A stretch of DNA of 34,721 bases, from assembly GCA_028285085.1 (NCBI GenBank), contig JANQQI010000048.1, positions 1 through 34,721 on the forward strand. Direction: 5' to 3'. Source of the DNA: Saprospiraceae bacterium. Lineage in GTDB: Bacteria; Bacteroidota; Bacteroidia; Chitinophagales; Saprospiraceae. Below, in pieces: positions 23,186 through 31,742 of the stretch; position 1 is the first letter of the stretch; each line of letters opens with the position of its first letter. The notes under the pieces were generated by a model that saw only the letters and a list, made by a program, of their open reading frames with translations, was not told the DNA's origin and did no database searches. The position numbers were made by a program, and so were the translations under genes.

Positions 23186-23899
23186 TCACATCCGTTCTCC
23201 ACGTCGTACAATCACCTCAGAACCTTCCGCTAGAAAAACAGAAGCCGGTGCTTGTGTCAAAAAAGGAGAAAACTCAGCAGTATAAAGCCCTGCAACATCA
23301 CATTTAAACTCAAAATCCGTCACTGAGAAAATCGCCCAGCGCGGATGCTCCACTTGATAGATCAGTGTTGGCTTTCCTGGCCCACCGGTATAGCCCCAAT
23401 AATGCTCTGTGATGAACTCCGCTTTGCTCCCCTCAACCAAGGCCTCGGACTCAAGCTGAGCCCGACATTTCAGAAACTGCCAAGCGCCTTTCCATTTCCA
23501 GGCATATTCAATGTGCCGACTATCCGATGTCAAGCGATGTTCGTGTCGCATTGGCAGGGTTTGATAATGCTCGCCGTAAAAAGTATTGGCTACCCAACTG
23601 ATCGCATGCCGTGGAACAATTTCCTTGATAAACACTACCCCACGCCGCCATTCGCCGTCAACCTTTTGTCGCACATAAAAACGCAGATTCACCTCCTCGA
23701 AGTTTTGGTGCAGCGGAATAGGAATGCCTAAAACTTTGGTATCCAGAAATAGGAACCCGACCATACTGACGTAAGTCTTACCTTCCCAGCTATCTAATTC
23801 TGTTCCCTCCGGGATATAAGGCCTCAAAATCTCAGGATCAACCTCATAATTCGCCATCAACAGATCCTTCCAGTAAGCGGTTAAAAACTTTTTTTGCAT
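23186..23899 (-). CDS. DUF2071 (YqjF-like) family protein
   Basis: This 237-residue soluble protein matches the DUF2071 pattern in order: 'LTAYWKDLLMANYEVDPEIL', 'YIPEGTELDSWEGKTYVSMVGFLF', 'NFEEVNLRFYVR', 'RGVVFIKEIVPRHAISWVAN' and, near the end, 'HPRWAIFSV'. The family adopts an acetoacetate-decarboxylase-like beta fold, but its biochemical role is not established. The length is typical. The gene is divergent from the glucosaminidase gene across a 182-bp AT-rich gap and appears monocistronic, with no terminator hairpin evident. Confidence 0.9.
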   Translation of the reverse strand: MQKKFLTAYWKDLLMANYEVDPEILRPYIPEGTELDSWEGKTYVSMVGFLFLDTKVLGIPIPLHQNFEEVNLRFYVRQKVDGEWRRGVVFIKEIVPRHAISWVANTFYGEHYQTLPMRHEHRLTSDSRHIEYAWKWKGAWQFLKCRAQLESEALVEGSKAEFITEHYWGYTGGPGKPTLIYQVEHPRWAIFSVTDFEFKCDVAGLYTAEFSPFLTQAPASVFLAEGSEVIVRRGERM

Positions 23900-23990
23900 G
23901 TGCCCATCTTTTTGTTTTAAGTTAATCCATTGATAACCAATTCAATGCTTCACTTGTGTTTATTTGTTTTAAATAAATGTTTTAAATGTT

Positions 23991-24021
23991 TTGACTTAAT
24001 AAACATTTTGTTTTAAATTTG
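23991..24021 (+). promoter_or_regulatory. Consensus Bacteroidota promoter of the glucosaminidase gene
   Basis: TTG at 23991-23993, 20 bp, then a perfect TAnnTTTG element (TAAATTTG, 24014-24021). Transcription should start near 24027, giving a leader of about 55 bases before the ATG at 24082. Confidence 0.7.
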
Positions 24022-24081
24022 CTTCTGTAATTAATCAACAAAGCAAATAAGCTATCTCAAGATAGAAAAGATCACAATATC

Positions 24082-24981
24082 ATGGATGACAAGGACAAGA
24101 GAAAACAGAAGTATCATATTCCCATGACGATCATTGACGCTCGTTCTGAAAAACCACATGTTTTAGATGATCAGCCGAAGCAATTGCATCCAGTGGAAGT
24201 TAAATCAGGCGATGGTGACCAATTGATGCCAACAATCGAAATGTTACTACGCCGCATCGGACAGCAGCTGCAAAAGTTGTTGATTGCACTGAAATTCCGC
24301 TTTTTTCGTATGCTCGATCGTTTCTTTGAAGATATGGAAATCCCGTGGTTGAAAGTCATTGCAGTCGCTCTGGTCGCCTTTGTATTATTCAAAAAAAATA
24401 TTCAGTTCAATTTTTCTTTTAATGGTCCAAATTCGGGAATCGTAGATGATCAAAATTATGATACGCCTCATCCCCAGACCGCCACTTTTGGAGCGGGTGA
24501 TGCCAACCCTTACGCACCGGTAGCCGCTACCAGCCTGCGCGATAAAGAGAGCCTGAATTTTATTCGGAAATACACCGACTTGGCGCGCACCGAAATGAAG
24601 CAGTTTGGCATTCCGGCCAGCATAAAAATGGCACAAGCGCTGATCGAAAGCCGAGCTGGTAAAAGCAAGTTAGCACGTAATAATAATAACCATTTCGGTA
24701 TCAAATGCTTCAGCAAAAAGTGCAAAAAAGGACACTGTACTAATGCTACCGATGATCACCACAAAGACTTTTTCCGTAAGTATGGCGAAGCGAAGGACAG
24801 TTGGCGATCACACAGCAATCTGCTATCGCAAAACCGATATAAGCATCTCAAGAGCCACGGCAAGGATTACAAAAAGTGGGCGCATGGACTTAAGGCCGCT
24901 GGTTATGCTACAGATAAATCTTACGCTCAAAAATTAATTCGCACCATTGAAAAATTTGAACTCTACAAACTAGATCGATAA
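24082..24981 (+). CDS. Membrane-anchored glucosaminidase-domain protein (FlgJ-like peptidoglycan hydrolase)
   Basis: This 299-residue protein has a roughly 85-residue cytoplasmic N-terminus, one membrane segment (about 88-106, 'WLKVIAVALVAFVLF'), a Gly/Asn/Pro-rich linker, and a C-terminal glucosaminidase domain (about 155-297). The domain shows 'FGIPASIKMAQALIESRAG' with the catalytic Glu, then 'NNNNHFGIKC', 'DSWRSHSNLL' and 'YATDKSYAQKLIRTIE', the usual order for the family. It should cut N-acetylglucosaminyl bonds of peptidoglycan on the periplasmic side. A short membrane-protein gene follows 36 bp downstream. A consensus promoter lies upstream. The long N-terminal cytoplasmic stretch before the membrane anchor is a little unusual. 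Confidence 0.92.
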   Translation: MDDKDKRKQKYHIPMTIIDARSEKPHVLDDQPKQLHPVEVKSGDGDQLMPTIEMLLRRIGQQLQKLLIALKFRFFRMLDRFFEDMEIPWLKVIAVALVAFVLFKKNIQFNFSFNGPNSGIVDDQNYDTPHPQTATFGAGDANPYAPVAATSLRDKESLNFIRKYTDLARTEMKQFGIPASIKMAQALIESRAGKSKLARNNNNHFGIKCFSKKCKKGHCTNATDDHHKDFFRKYGEAKDSWRSHSNLLSQNRYKHLKSHGKDYKKWAHGLKAAGYATDKSYAQKLIRTIEKFELYKLDR

Positions 24982-25017
24982 TCCCTCTTTTTCCTTAACC
25001 CCCTATTTCGAAACACT

Positions 25018-25227
25018 ATGATCAAGTATTTACTAACAGCTGGTTTTTTAGCTTTATTTATTGGATTGCTTTACAAACCACTGCCTACACCTTCGCCGGA
25101 GCTCATCGACAGTTTTCGACCGTCATTACAAGCCCCACTCAACAAAGATTTTATTGACGAACCCCAAGATTCCATTTATCAATATGCTACCGGGCCCATA
25201 TCGCTCGGTAGCTCCCCAAAGCATTAA
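25018..25227 (+). CDS. Short membrane-anchored protein of unknown function
   Basis: This 69-residue protein has one N-terminal hydrophobic segment (about 4-20) that could be a signal anchor, followed by a Pro-rich, otherwise unremarkable tail ('PLPTPSPELIDSF'). It starts 36 bp after the glucosaminidase gene on the same strand and is probably co-transcribed with it. No family is recognised. It is small enough that a chance reading frame cannot be excluded, but the spacing, ATG start and hydrophobic N-terminus support a gene. Confidence 0.55.
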   Translation: MIKYLLTAGFLALFIGLLYKPLPTPSPELIDSFRPSLQAPLNKDFIDEPQDSIYQYATGPISLGSSPKH

Positions 25228-25366
25228 ATCAGTTTATGCTAAATAATCCAAGTTGTAATTGATGAAGAGAGATAAGGATAAGGAGGATTTTGTGTAAAAT
25301 ATTTGATTTGGCAATACAGATTAGATAAATGGCCTCTCTTCTGATTGATTGTAACTTGTATTAAAA

Positions 25367-25407
25367 GGCCTCGATTAAAAAATAAACTTTGCCTTTCAAT
25401 CGAGGCC
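25367..25407 (-). terminator. 10-bp inverted repeat, terminator-like on the minus strand
   Basis: GGCCTCGATT (25367-25376) and AATCGAGGCC (25398-25407) are perfectly complementary with a 21-base AT-rich loop. Read on the minus strand the stem is followed by TTTT. No minus-strand gene is known just upstream, so its role is unclear. Confidence 0.4.
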
Positions 25408-25565
25408 ACACCCAAAATCTAATAGTCGAAGGCTATTAAACTGAGGAGGCAATAAGTCAAGATAATTGTTGACCCATTGCAAATAATTCAGCATGAAACT
25501 CATCATAGAAAATTGATTAAAGATTTTTTCCTCTCATAGCGGTTCTCTCATAGTCTGTTTTTTGG

Positions 25566-25599
25566 AAGACCATCCTCTCCGGATGGTCTTTTTTGTTTT
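25566..25599 (+). terminator. Strong intrinsic terminator with no gene directly upstream
   Basis: AAGACCATCC (25566-25575) pairs with GGATGGTCTT (25581-25590) around a 5-base loop and is followed by TTTTTTGTTTT. The nearest plus-strand coding stop is 340 bp upstream, so it may end a small RNA or a long 3' untranslated region. Confidence 0.85.
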
Positions 25600-25823
25600 A
25601 TTCTCTCAAATTAGCTTAGATATTAGAACAATTTGGCATACATTTTGATTATTTATAATGTGTTTAAAATTAGACAAAAACTAAGAACAGAAGAGAATAC
25701 CTATAGCACCATTCCACACACTTTTTTGTGGTGCTCTGCGGTTTAAGCGCATCTACAAAAACTGTCTACTTTTTACACCACAGGGAAAGTTAGACATACT
25801 CAGAAAATGAACAAACACTTACC

Positions 25824-25864
25824 AGTCCGAAATTCGGTCGTTTCGAATTTCGGGCTTCTTTTTT
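25824..25864 (+). terminator. Strong intrinsic terminator before the acyl-CoA oxidase-like gene
   Basis: AGTCCGAAATTCG (25824-25836) pairs with CGAATTTCGGGCT (25844-25856), 13 positions with one G-U pair, around the loop GTCGTTT, followed by TTCTTTTTT. It follows the first terminator by about 225 bp with no gene in between and would insulate the downstream gene. It may mark the 3' end of a small RNA. Confidence 0.85.
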
Positions 25865-25981
25865 AGGCTCTCTCCAACCTTAAAGCATCCATCAAAGCCA
25901 AAAACTATTATCTTGGAATAAGTGTTTCGCTGATAAGCACTAGTGGCCACATTTGCCTTTACCAAACCAAATTCAACAAAG

Positions 25982-28294
25982 ATGAGCCCTCTTCCCTCCT
26001 ACTCCCCCGGTGTTTTGAGCTTATTGCCCTTGTATTATGTCGGCTGGGCCGATAGTTTGCTAAGCCCCGCTGAAGTCAAACTGATTCGCAACAAGATTTC
26101 TAAGCTTTCTTTTTTGGAGGCGGATGACAAAAAGCTCTTACTCAAGTGGGCCGACCCAGCACATCCTCCACAGCACCAATTATTCCGGCAATGGGGCGCC
26201 ATCTTACGCCGCGCGGCAGCAGAGCTACCACGCACACAAAAGCAATCATTGGTCGAGCTAGGGCTTGAAATGGCACGCAAGAGCACCGAGGGAGGACAGC
26301 TACTCCATTGGAAGGCGCCACAAACCAAAGAAGCGCTCGAAGAACTTGAGGAAGCGCTCGGCATTCTATCCGGCGAATCTTACCGTGGTATTTTCGGTAC
26401 ACCATCGGAAGAGGACGCCAAGGAAGCCTTTTCATCTCAAGCTATGCAAGCATTACTTGACGATGACTACGGGCCTGCGCGCCAACGCATGCGCACCTTA
26501 CTCAGTGATCCGGCCTTTCAATATCAAACGCTTCCCCAGAAAGAAGATCAGCGGGATTTGGTGCTTAAATGGTGCCACTTGCTAGCTGAGCGTGGCCTGG
26601 GCGCTATCTCCTATCCCGAAGCCTACGGTGGAAAAGATGACATGGGTGAGTACGCCGCCGTTTTTGAAATGCTGGGGTATCATGATCTCAGTTTAACCAT
26701 CAAATTTGGGGTCCAATTTGGGTTGTTTGGTGGTAGCGTACTCTGGCTCGGCACCGATTATCACCACGGTAAATATCTACACGACATTGGGCGCCTCGAA
26801 CTGCCCGGTTGCTTTGCCATGACGGAAACGGGGCACGGTTCGAATGTCCGGGGGCTCGAAACAACAGCCACTTACCAACCGGAAACGGATACGATCATTG
26901 TGCATAGTCCAAATGAAGCGGCAGGCAAAGAATACATCGGTAATGCCCTGCACGGGCGGATGGCTACCGTTTTTGCTCAATTACTTGTAGATGGCAAAAA
27001 TCACGGCGTTCACGCGGTGCTCGTTCCCTTACGTGATGAACAACATCAATTGATGCCGGGCATTCGAGTGGAAGACTGCGGCTATAAACTAGGACTGAAT
27101 GGCGTGGATAATGGCCGCATCTGGTTTGATCAAGTGGAGGTCCCCCGCAAAAATCTGCTCAACCGCTTTGGCGATATAACGCCCGCGGGGCAATACCAAA
27201 GCCCAATTGAAAACCCCGATCGTCGCTTTTTCACCATGCTGGGCACCCTGGTGGGTGGGCGCGTCTGTGTACCACGCGCGGGACTCAGCGCTGCAAAAAG
27301 TGGCTTAACCATCGCTATCCGCTACGCTTTGCAGCGTCGTCAGTTTGCCCCGGATAAAGATCAACCCGAAAGCCTGTTGCTGGATTATCCGACCCACCAA
27401 AGACGGCTCATGCCGCATCTAGCCAAAGCCTATGCATTGGACTTTGCGTTGACCTACCTTACCAAGCGCTACGTCCAACGCAGCGAAGCCGATATCCGGG
27501 AGATCGAAACCCTGGCAGCCGGCCTCAAGTCTTATGCCACCTGGTTTACTACGGCCTGCTTGCAAGAATGCCGCGAAGCTTGTGGCGGGAAGGGCTACCT
27601 CGCCGAGAATCGCTTCGCTGCCTTGAAAGCCGACACCGATATTTTCACCACCTTTGAAGGAGACAATACAGTATTGATGCAATTGGTCGCTAAGGGCCTA
27701 CTTTCCGATTTTCGGCAAGAGTTCCACGACGATGGATTCCGAGCGGTGATGCGTTTGCTCAGCCGGCAAATCACCACCTCTTTGACCGAGCGAAATCTAT
27801 TCATCAAACGCAAAACAGATCACGCCCACCTCACCGATGATGAATTCCATCGCTCCGCCTTTCGTTACCGTAGGCATACGCTCCTTGTCAGTGTCGCGCA
27901 ACGGATGCAGCGACTTATCCGGCGCGGCATGCATCCCTACGATGCCTTCTTACGCTGTCAAACGCACCTGCTGCATCTTGCCCATGCTTACGTTGAAGAA
28001 TTAGTGTTGGAACAATTTCTTGAAAAGGTCACCCATTGCGAAGATGCCAGTTTGCGCAAGCCTTTAGAAAAGCTCTATCAGCTATTTGCGCTTTCCACGA
28101 TCGAGGAACATAAAGGTTGGTATCTGGAAAATAACTATCTGGAAGGCGTAAAAACCAAAGCGATTCGCAGAACGGTGGATAAACTATGCCGTGAAATTAG
28201 AGAGCAAGCCAGCTTGTTGGTTGACGCTTTTGGGATTCCTGACAGTTGCTTAGCAGCCCCCATCGTAGTACAACCGCGAGTGCCAGTATCCTGA
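25982..28294 (+). CDS. Acyl-CoA oxidase/dehydrogenase-like flavoenzyme
   Basis: The ATG at 25982 (770 residues, starting 'MSPLPSYSPGVL') is preferred over an in-frame GTG 39 bp upstream. The protein has an N-terminal extension of about 150 residues and then the acyl-CoA dehydrogenase core: 'GCFAMTETGHGSNV' (flavin and substrate contact, around 275-290), 'GYKLGLNGVDNGRIWFDQVEVPR', 'ALQRRQF', 'CGGKGYLAENRFA' (around 535) and 'FTTFEGDNTVLMQ' (around 555) with the probable catalytic Glu. A C-terminal domain of about 190 residues makes the protein longer than ordinary dehydrogenases (about 380-600) and closer to acyl-CoA oxidases. It carries out the first oxidation of fatty acid beta-oxidation. 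Whether O2 or electron-transfer flavoprotein is the acceptor cannot be read. Confidence 0.9.
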   Translation: MSPLPSYSPGVLSLLPLYYVGWADSLLSPAEVKLIRNKISKLSFLEADDKKLLLKWADPAHPPQHQLFRQWGAILRRAAAELPRTQKQSLVELGLEMARKSTEGGQLLHWKAPQTKEALEELEEALGILSGESYRGIFGTPSEEDAKEAFSSQAMQALLDDDYGPARQRMRTLLSDPAFQYQTLPQKEDQRDLVLKWCHLLAERGLGAISYPEAYGGKDDMGEYAAVFEMLGYHDLSLTIKFGVQFGLFGGSVLWLGTDYHHGKYLHDIGRLELPGCFAMTETGHGSNVRGLETTATYQPETDTIIVHSPNEAAGKEYIGNALHGRMATVFAQLLVDGKNHGVHAVLVPLRDEQHQLMPGIRVEDCGYKLGLNGVDNGRIWFDQVEVPRKNLLNRFGDITPAGQYQSPIENPDRRFFTMLGTLVGGRVCVPRAGLSAAKSGLTIAIRYALQRRQFAPDKDQPESLLLDYPTHQRRLMPHLAKAYALDFALTYLTKRYVQRSEADIREIETLAAGLKSYATWFTTACLQECREACGGKGYLAENRFAALKADTDIFTTFEGDNTVLMQLVAKGLLSDFRQEFHDDGFRAVMRLLSRQITTSLTERNLFIKRKTDHAHLTDDEFHRSAFRYRRHTLLVSVAQRMQRLIRRGMHPYDAFLRCQTHLLHLAHAYVEELVLEQFLEKVTHCEDASLRKPLEKLYQLFALSTIEEHKGWYLENNYLEGVKTKAIRRTVDKLCREIREQASLLVDAFGIPDSCLAAPIVVQPRVPVS

Positions 28295-29724
28295 TTATTG
28301 GCCCAAGAGGATCACTTTTTGTACTAAGGGGCCGACGGTCGTTTGAGCGAACAAATAATATAAGCCCGGCGGCGTTTGAGTGGCAAGATGGATTTGATAG
28401 CTTTGGTTAGAGATTCTTTCTAGTTTTTGCGGGATAATACTCTGACCATTAGGCTGAAAAAGAACGACATCATTGAGCGCTCCACGATTAAGGTTGACCT
28501 GAAGCACCCCTTGGCAGGATTAGGATATATAGCAAGCTGTGGCGCTATTAACTCGGCATCTGTCGACAAAAACAAGGGATCAGCCAATAGCAATACATCC
28601 TTACCCTCGGCATTACAAATGTAGAGATCCGTAAAGCCATCATTATTAAAATCTGCACTAGCTATCCCGAAGCCTTCAATCGTATAATTACCCAGATAGC
28701 TTGCCGTCACATCGAAAAATACCCCTTGCCCATTGTTTTTATAGCAGTACATGGGAACACCAAGCACATTGGATACCACTAGATCCCGAAATCCATCTTG
28801 ATCAATGTCCAGAAATTCTGCATCGAGCGACTGATCATTATAGCCTGGTAAATGGGTATCCGATACATCCGTAAACACGCCAAATCCATTATTGAGAAAA
28901 AGTCGGTTACGTGGATCTTTACCTACCGTGAAGGCCACATTGCATAAATACAAATCCATATCGCCATCACTATCTACATCTTCCAAGATCACCCGACGTG
29001 TATCAATATTCAGACCTTGTGGCAAGCGAAATTGGGTTTCATCGGTGAAGATGCCACTACCGTTATTGACGTGCAAAAAGTTGATGTCCTCATTCGCGAC
29101 AAATAAATCCAAATCATTATCACCATCAAAATCTTCTAAAACAACATCTTGCGTCAGGTCATTGATAAATGGCAACCAATCAAAAAATTGGTTTTGCAAC
29201 TGCCCATTGCCGTCGTTGAGCAGTAGCATATTTTGTCCATTATTACCAAGCACGGCATCCGGGAACGCATCGTTATTAACATCACCAACGGCTATGCCGC
29301 GACAAACTGTAAAGGGCAAAAAGTACGGTGCCAGAGCAAAAGTATCACTGCCAAGGCGCCAGTAATATTCGTGTTCAAAATCGTCCTCACTCACAAAAAT
29401 GAGGTCCTGATGCCCATCCATATTGAAATCGGCCATAACGATAGACTCACTATCGTGCTCCGAGTTCGGCAAGAGACCATAATCGGCCAAAGTAAAATAA
29501 CCAGCACCATCGTTGAGTAACATCACATTGAGCTGAAATTCATTCGCGAGGATAATATCCGCATCTCCATCTTCATCAACATCTTCCACCCACACATCCT
29601 TGGTTTGGAAGCTCGTGGCATCGGTAGGTAGCCGATCAGAAGCATCGATAAATGCCTGGGCCATGCCACTAAGGGGGAAAAGCATACAGCATAGGCCCCC
29701 AAGAATTGGGTGTCTTAAGCTCAT
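28295..29724 (-). pseudogene. FG-GAP/VCBS-repeat secreted protein, frameshifted before its T9SS sorting domain
   Basis: The first frame (29724 down to 28420) gives a signal peptide ('LCCMLFPLSGMAQA') and at least seven FG-GAP/VCBS-type calcium-binding repeats with the DxDxDGxxDL pattern (for example 'DVDEDGDADIILANE', 'DFDGDNDLDLFVANE', 'DFNNDGFTDLYICNA'). This is a seven-blade propeller arrangement. The sorting domain begins at 'LAIYPNPAKG' but then runs off frame. The rest ('VLQVNLNRG' ... 'LATQTPPGLYYLFAQ' ... 'VILLGQ') continues in another frame down to 28295. One extra G in the GGGG run (plus-strand CCCC at 28507-28510) would restore a single protein of about 476 residues. It is either a sequencing error or a fresh mutation that blocks T9SS export. 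It abuts the acyl-CoA oxidase gene, convergently. Confidence 0.85.
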
Positions 29725-29829
29725 GGGTGTGTAGTTTTAGGCTTTAATTTTTATGAAAAAATTAGCCATAAGGGGAAGTCAAACATGACTCATACAAAAT
29801 TAACAAATTTTTCTTCTTTAAATATTCAA

Positions 29830-29837
29830 TAACTTTG
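29830..29837 (+). promoter_or_regulatory. Promoter -7 element of the PsbP-like protein gene
   Basis: TAACTTTG is a perfect TAnnTTTG element, 62 bp before the ATG at 29900. No TTG lies about 20 bp upstream; that region is T-rich. Confidence 0.4.
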
Positions 29838-29899
29838 CACTAGATCTATTAAATATAAGCGGTAACCTTAATTTTGTCGAAAGACAAAAATCATCCCAA

Positions 29900-30718
29900 A
29901 TGCAACATATTATCCTATTCTCGATCTACTTATTAGTTCATCTGAGTTTCCTGCCGGCAGCCACAAGCCAGCAAAATCCAGATTGGAAGCCCTACCATTC
30001 TGTAAGCGGCGATTTTTTGATCAGCTTCCCCGAACTGCCGTTACTCAGCACCGAAGAGATTCATTTTGATGGCTTCAATAGTGTTTCCCATTTTTATCAA
30101 CATAAATATCCACAATCCACTAATACCTCTTACAGCTTACGCTACCTGGACTATCCTCCAGAACTACTTCACTCTGATTTAGACGAAAATATAAGTCGCA
30201 CCTTTCTCGATGAAGGCATGGAAGGAAGAGCCCGTACACTCAAAGGAAAATTACTGGATACGAAGGAACGTAACATCCGGACTTACCCCGGTCGACAAAT
30301 GGAAATCAGCTATGATAAAGACCGAGCGATTGCTACTTTTTGTACTTTCCTCGTAGATAATCGCGTGTACGAACTTAAGGTTGTTTGCCGGTCAGGGGAT
30401 CGTCGAAATCCAGATATTGAACGCTTTTTCTCATCTTTTGACCTTCTACGAGAGGCACGCAGCGCAGAACCTTATCGCTCATTATTCGCAGCGCAAATCC
30501 CAGATATGGAAATTGATACCGTCATCACGTTTAGTCCAGAAACTTTTGAGGAGCAGCTGACGGTCATTAAGCATTTACATCGTGTGGAGACTGAAATCAC
30601 CCGAAAATTCAAACTCTACGGGGAAGAGGCGCAGCGTGTTTTGTACTACGCACGAGAAGGTGAAGAAGAGGTGATCAAACAAATTCATATTGTCTATCCC
30701 CCCGGATATTCCTGGTAA
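29900..30718 (+). CDS. Secreted PsbP/Mog1-like protein of unknown function
   Basis: This 272-residue protein has an N-terminal signal peptide (about 1-23, 'LLVHLSFLPAATSQ'). The first 180 residues follow a pattern seen in small secreted or periplasmic proteins with a PsbP-like alpha-beta fold: 'YHSVSGDFLISFPELP', 'SYSLRYLDYP', 'TYPGRQMEISYDKDRA' (the 'yPGRe' motif), 'DNRVYELKVVC' and 'FFSSFDLL'. The remaining 90 residues are unassigned. There is no T9SS sorting domain, so it should stay in the periplasm. It is preceded by a good -7 element and is divergent from the FG-GAP gene across 175 bp. It converges on the isomerase operon (9 bp between stops), with no terminator visible. Confidence 0.8.
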   Translation: MQHIILFSIYLLVHLSFLPAATSQQNPDWKPYHSVSGDFLISFPELPLLSTEEIHFDGFNSVSHFYQHKYPQSTNTSYSLRYLDYPPELLHSDLDENISRTFLDEGMEGRARTLKGKLLDTKERNIRTYPGRQMEISYDKDRAIATFCTFLVDNRVYELKVVCRSGDRRNPDIERFFSSFDLLREARSAEPYRSLFAAQIPDMEIDTVITFSPETFEEQLTVIKHLHRVETEITRKFKLYGEEAQRVLYYAREGEEEVIKQIHIVYPPGYSW

Positions 30719-30727
30719 GCGACTGGT

Positions 30728-31723
30728 TTAAGTATTATACTTCGTTAACTCATTTTTTAAAAAATCGATGACCCGAATCTCCATTGGGTCTACCCCTCGT
30801 AAATTGGCTAAATAAACCGAAATCCAATCACCCAAGTGAATAAAATAAAGCATGCGTTCGCATAAGTTTTGGCCCTTGGAATAGATTTCAATGACCGTGT
30901 CGACATAATTAGCGATAATCTCTTTGCTGATCCCGACGCGCACTTGATTTCGAGCCCATTCGTCGCGATTACTCAAAAATAAGACCGCGAGTTTCTGATG
31001 ACGATCACGCCACCCCACCAGTTCATTATGGTTCATTTCAGGAATGACCTGATGCCAACATAAACACTTGGCATTCTCATTAATTTGCTGACGCAACCTT
31101 AGAGCAACACTTTCCATGCGATCGGTCGTATAAATCACCGGAATTTTGCCCTCCAACATTTGCGCAATGCGTTCGGCTCGGAATTTAATCTCTACTTGCT
31201 CCCGCACCAGCATTTCGGCGGCCGCTACCAATTGCCCCGACACCGCCTCACTAATCACCCCAAAATGGTGCAACACATAAATTTGCAGCACCAAAGAATA
31301 GCCTAAGCAGGCCCGTGGCGAAGGGGATCCCGCAGGAATTTGCACATAATCCAGTCCCAATTCCTGCGTCTTTGCCATCAACTGCCCCCCCGAAGCAATC
31401 ACGACGATCTTGGCGCCTGCGTCCAGCATAGTGGACATTGCTTGCAATGTTTCCTCGGTATTCCCGGAGTACGAAGAGGCAATGGCTAGAGTCTCCGGGC
31501 CAACGAAGGCCGGAATCTGGTATGACTTCCCAACAATTATGGGCAACTTGCATTCCGCCCGAATCAACTCCGCGACAATATTAGCACCAATGCCGCTCCC
31601 CCCCATCCCAGCGATATAAATCTGGCGAATAGGTGTAGTGGGCCTTTTTAATTGCACTGCTTCGCCAATGGCGATAGCTTCGCGTAATTGTTCCGGGAAA
31701 GCTTGTACCAGTTGGTCCATCAT
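30728..31723 (-). CDS. Bifunctional phosphoglucose/phosphomannose isomerase-like protein (SIS domains)
   Basis: The start is taken as the ATG at 31723 (331 residues, 'MMDQLVQAFPEQL'), 20 bp after the pgi stop; an in-frame ATG upstream would overlap pgi. The protein has two SIS sugar-isomerase domains: 'IYIAGMGGSGIGANIV' and 'IASSYSGNTEETL' in the first, and a C-terminal PMI-type block with 'CWHQVIPEMNHNELVGW', the hallmark of the bifunctional PGI/PMI family. It interconverts glucose-6-phosphate or mannose-6-phosphate with fructose-6-phosphate. The length matches that family (about 300-350). It lies in an operon with classical pgi and could supply mannose sugars for glycans, which is inference. 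Confidence 0.88.
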   Translation of the reverse strand: MMDQLVQAFPEQLREAIAIGEAVQLKRPTTPIRQIYIAGMGGSGIGANIVAELIRAECKLPIIVGKSYQIPAFVGPETLAIASSYSGNTEETLQAMSTMLDAGAKIVVIASGGQLMAKTQELGLDYVQIPAGSPSPRACLGYSLVLQIYVLHHFGVISEAVSGQLVAAAEMLVREQVEIKFRAERIAQMLEGKIPVIYTTDRMESVALRLRQQINENAKCLCWHQVIPEMNHNELVGWRDRHQKLAVLFLSNRDEWARNQVRVGISKEIIANYVDTVIEIYSKGQNLCERMLYFIHLGDWISVYLANLRGVDPMEIRVIDFLKNELTKYNT

Positions 31724-31742
31724 AGTTCTGAAATTTCGGTGC

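Larger units (their letters stand above)
25228..25981. other. Gene-free region with several strong hairpins; possible small RNA genes
   Basis: No credible coding region is visible in 754 bp. The stretch holds a 10-bp inverted repeat (25367-25407), a small dyad (AATAG...CTATT near 25422-25438), and two textbook plus-strand terminators (25566-25599 and 25824-25864). Between them is a further hairpin, AGCACCA...TGGTGCT, around 25705-25736. The terminators are 340 and 600 bp past the last gene, and the second one lies before the acyl-CoA dehydrogenase gene. They may therefore end independent short transcripts. No exact TAnnTTTG promoter was found for them. Confidence 0.5.

Noticed and set aside
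25690-25864. 6S RNA
   Set aside because: The region has hairpins and a terminator but not the long, centrally bulged closing stem expected of 6S RNA; kept only as an unspecified small-RNA candidate.
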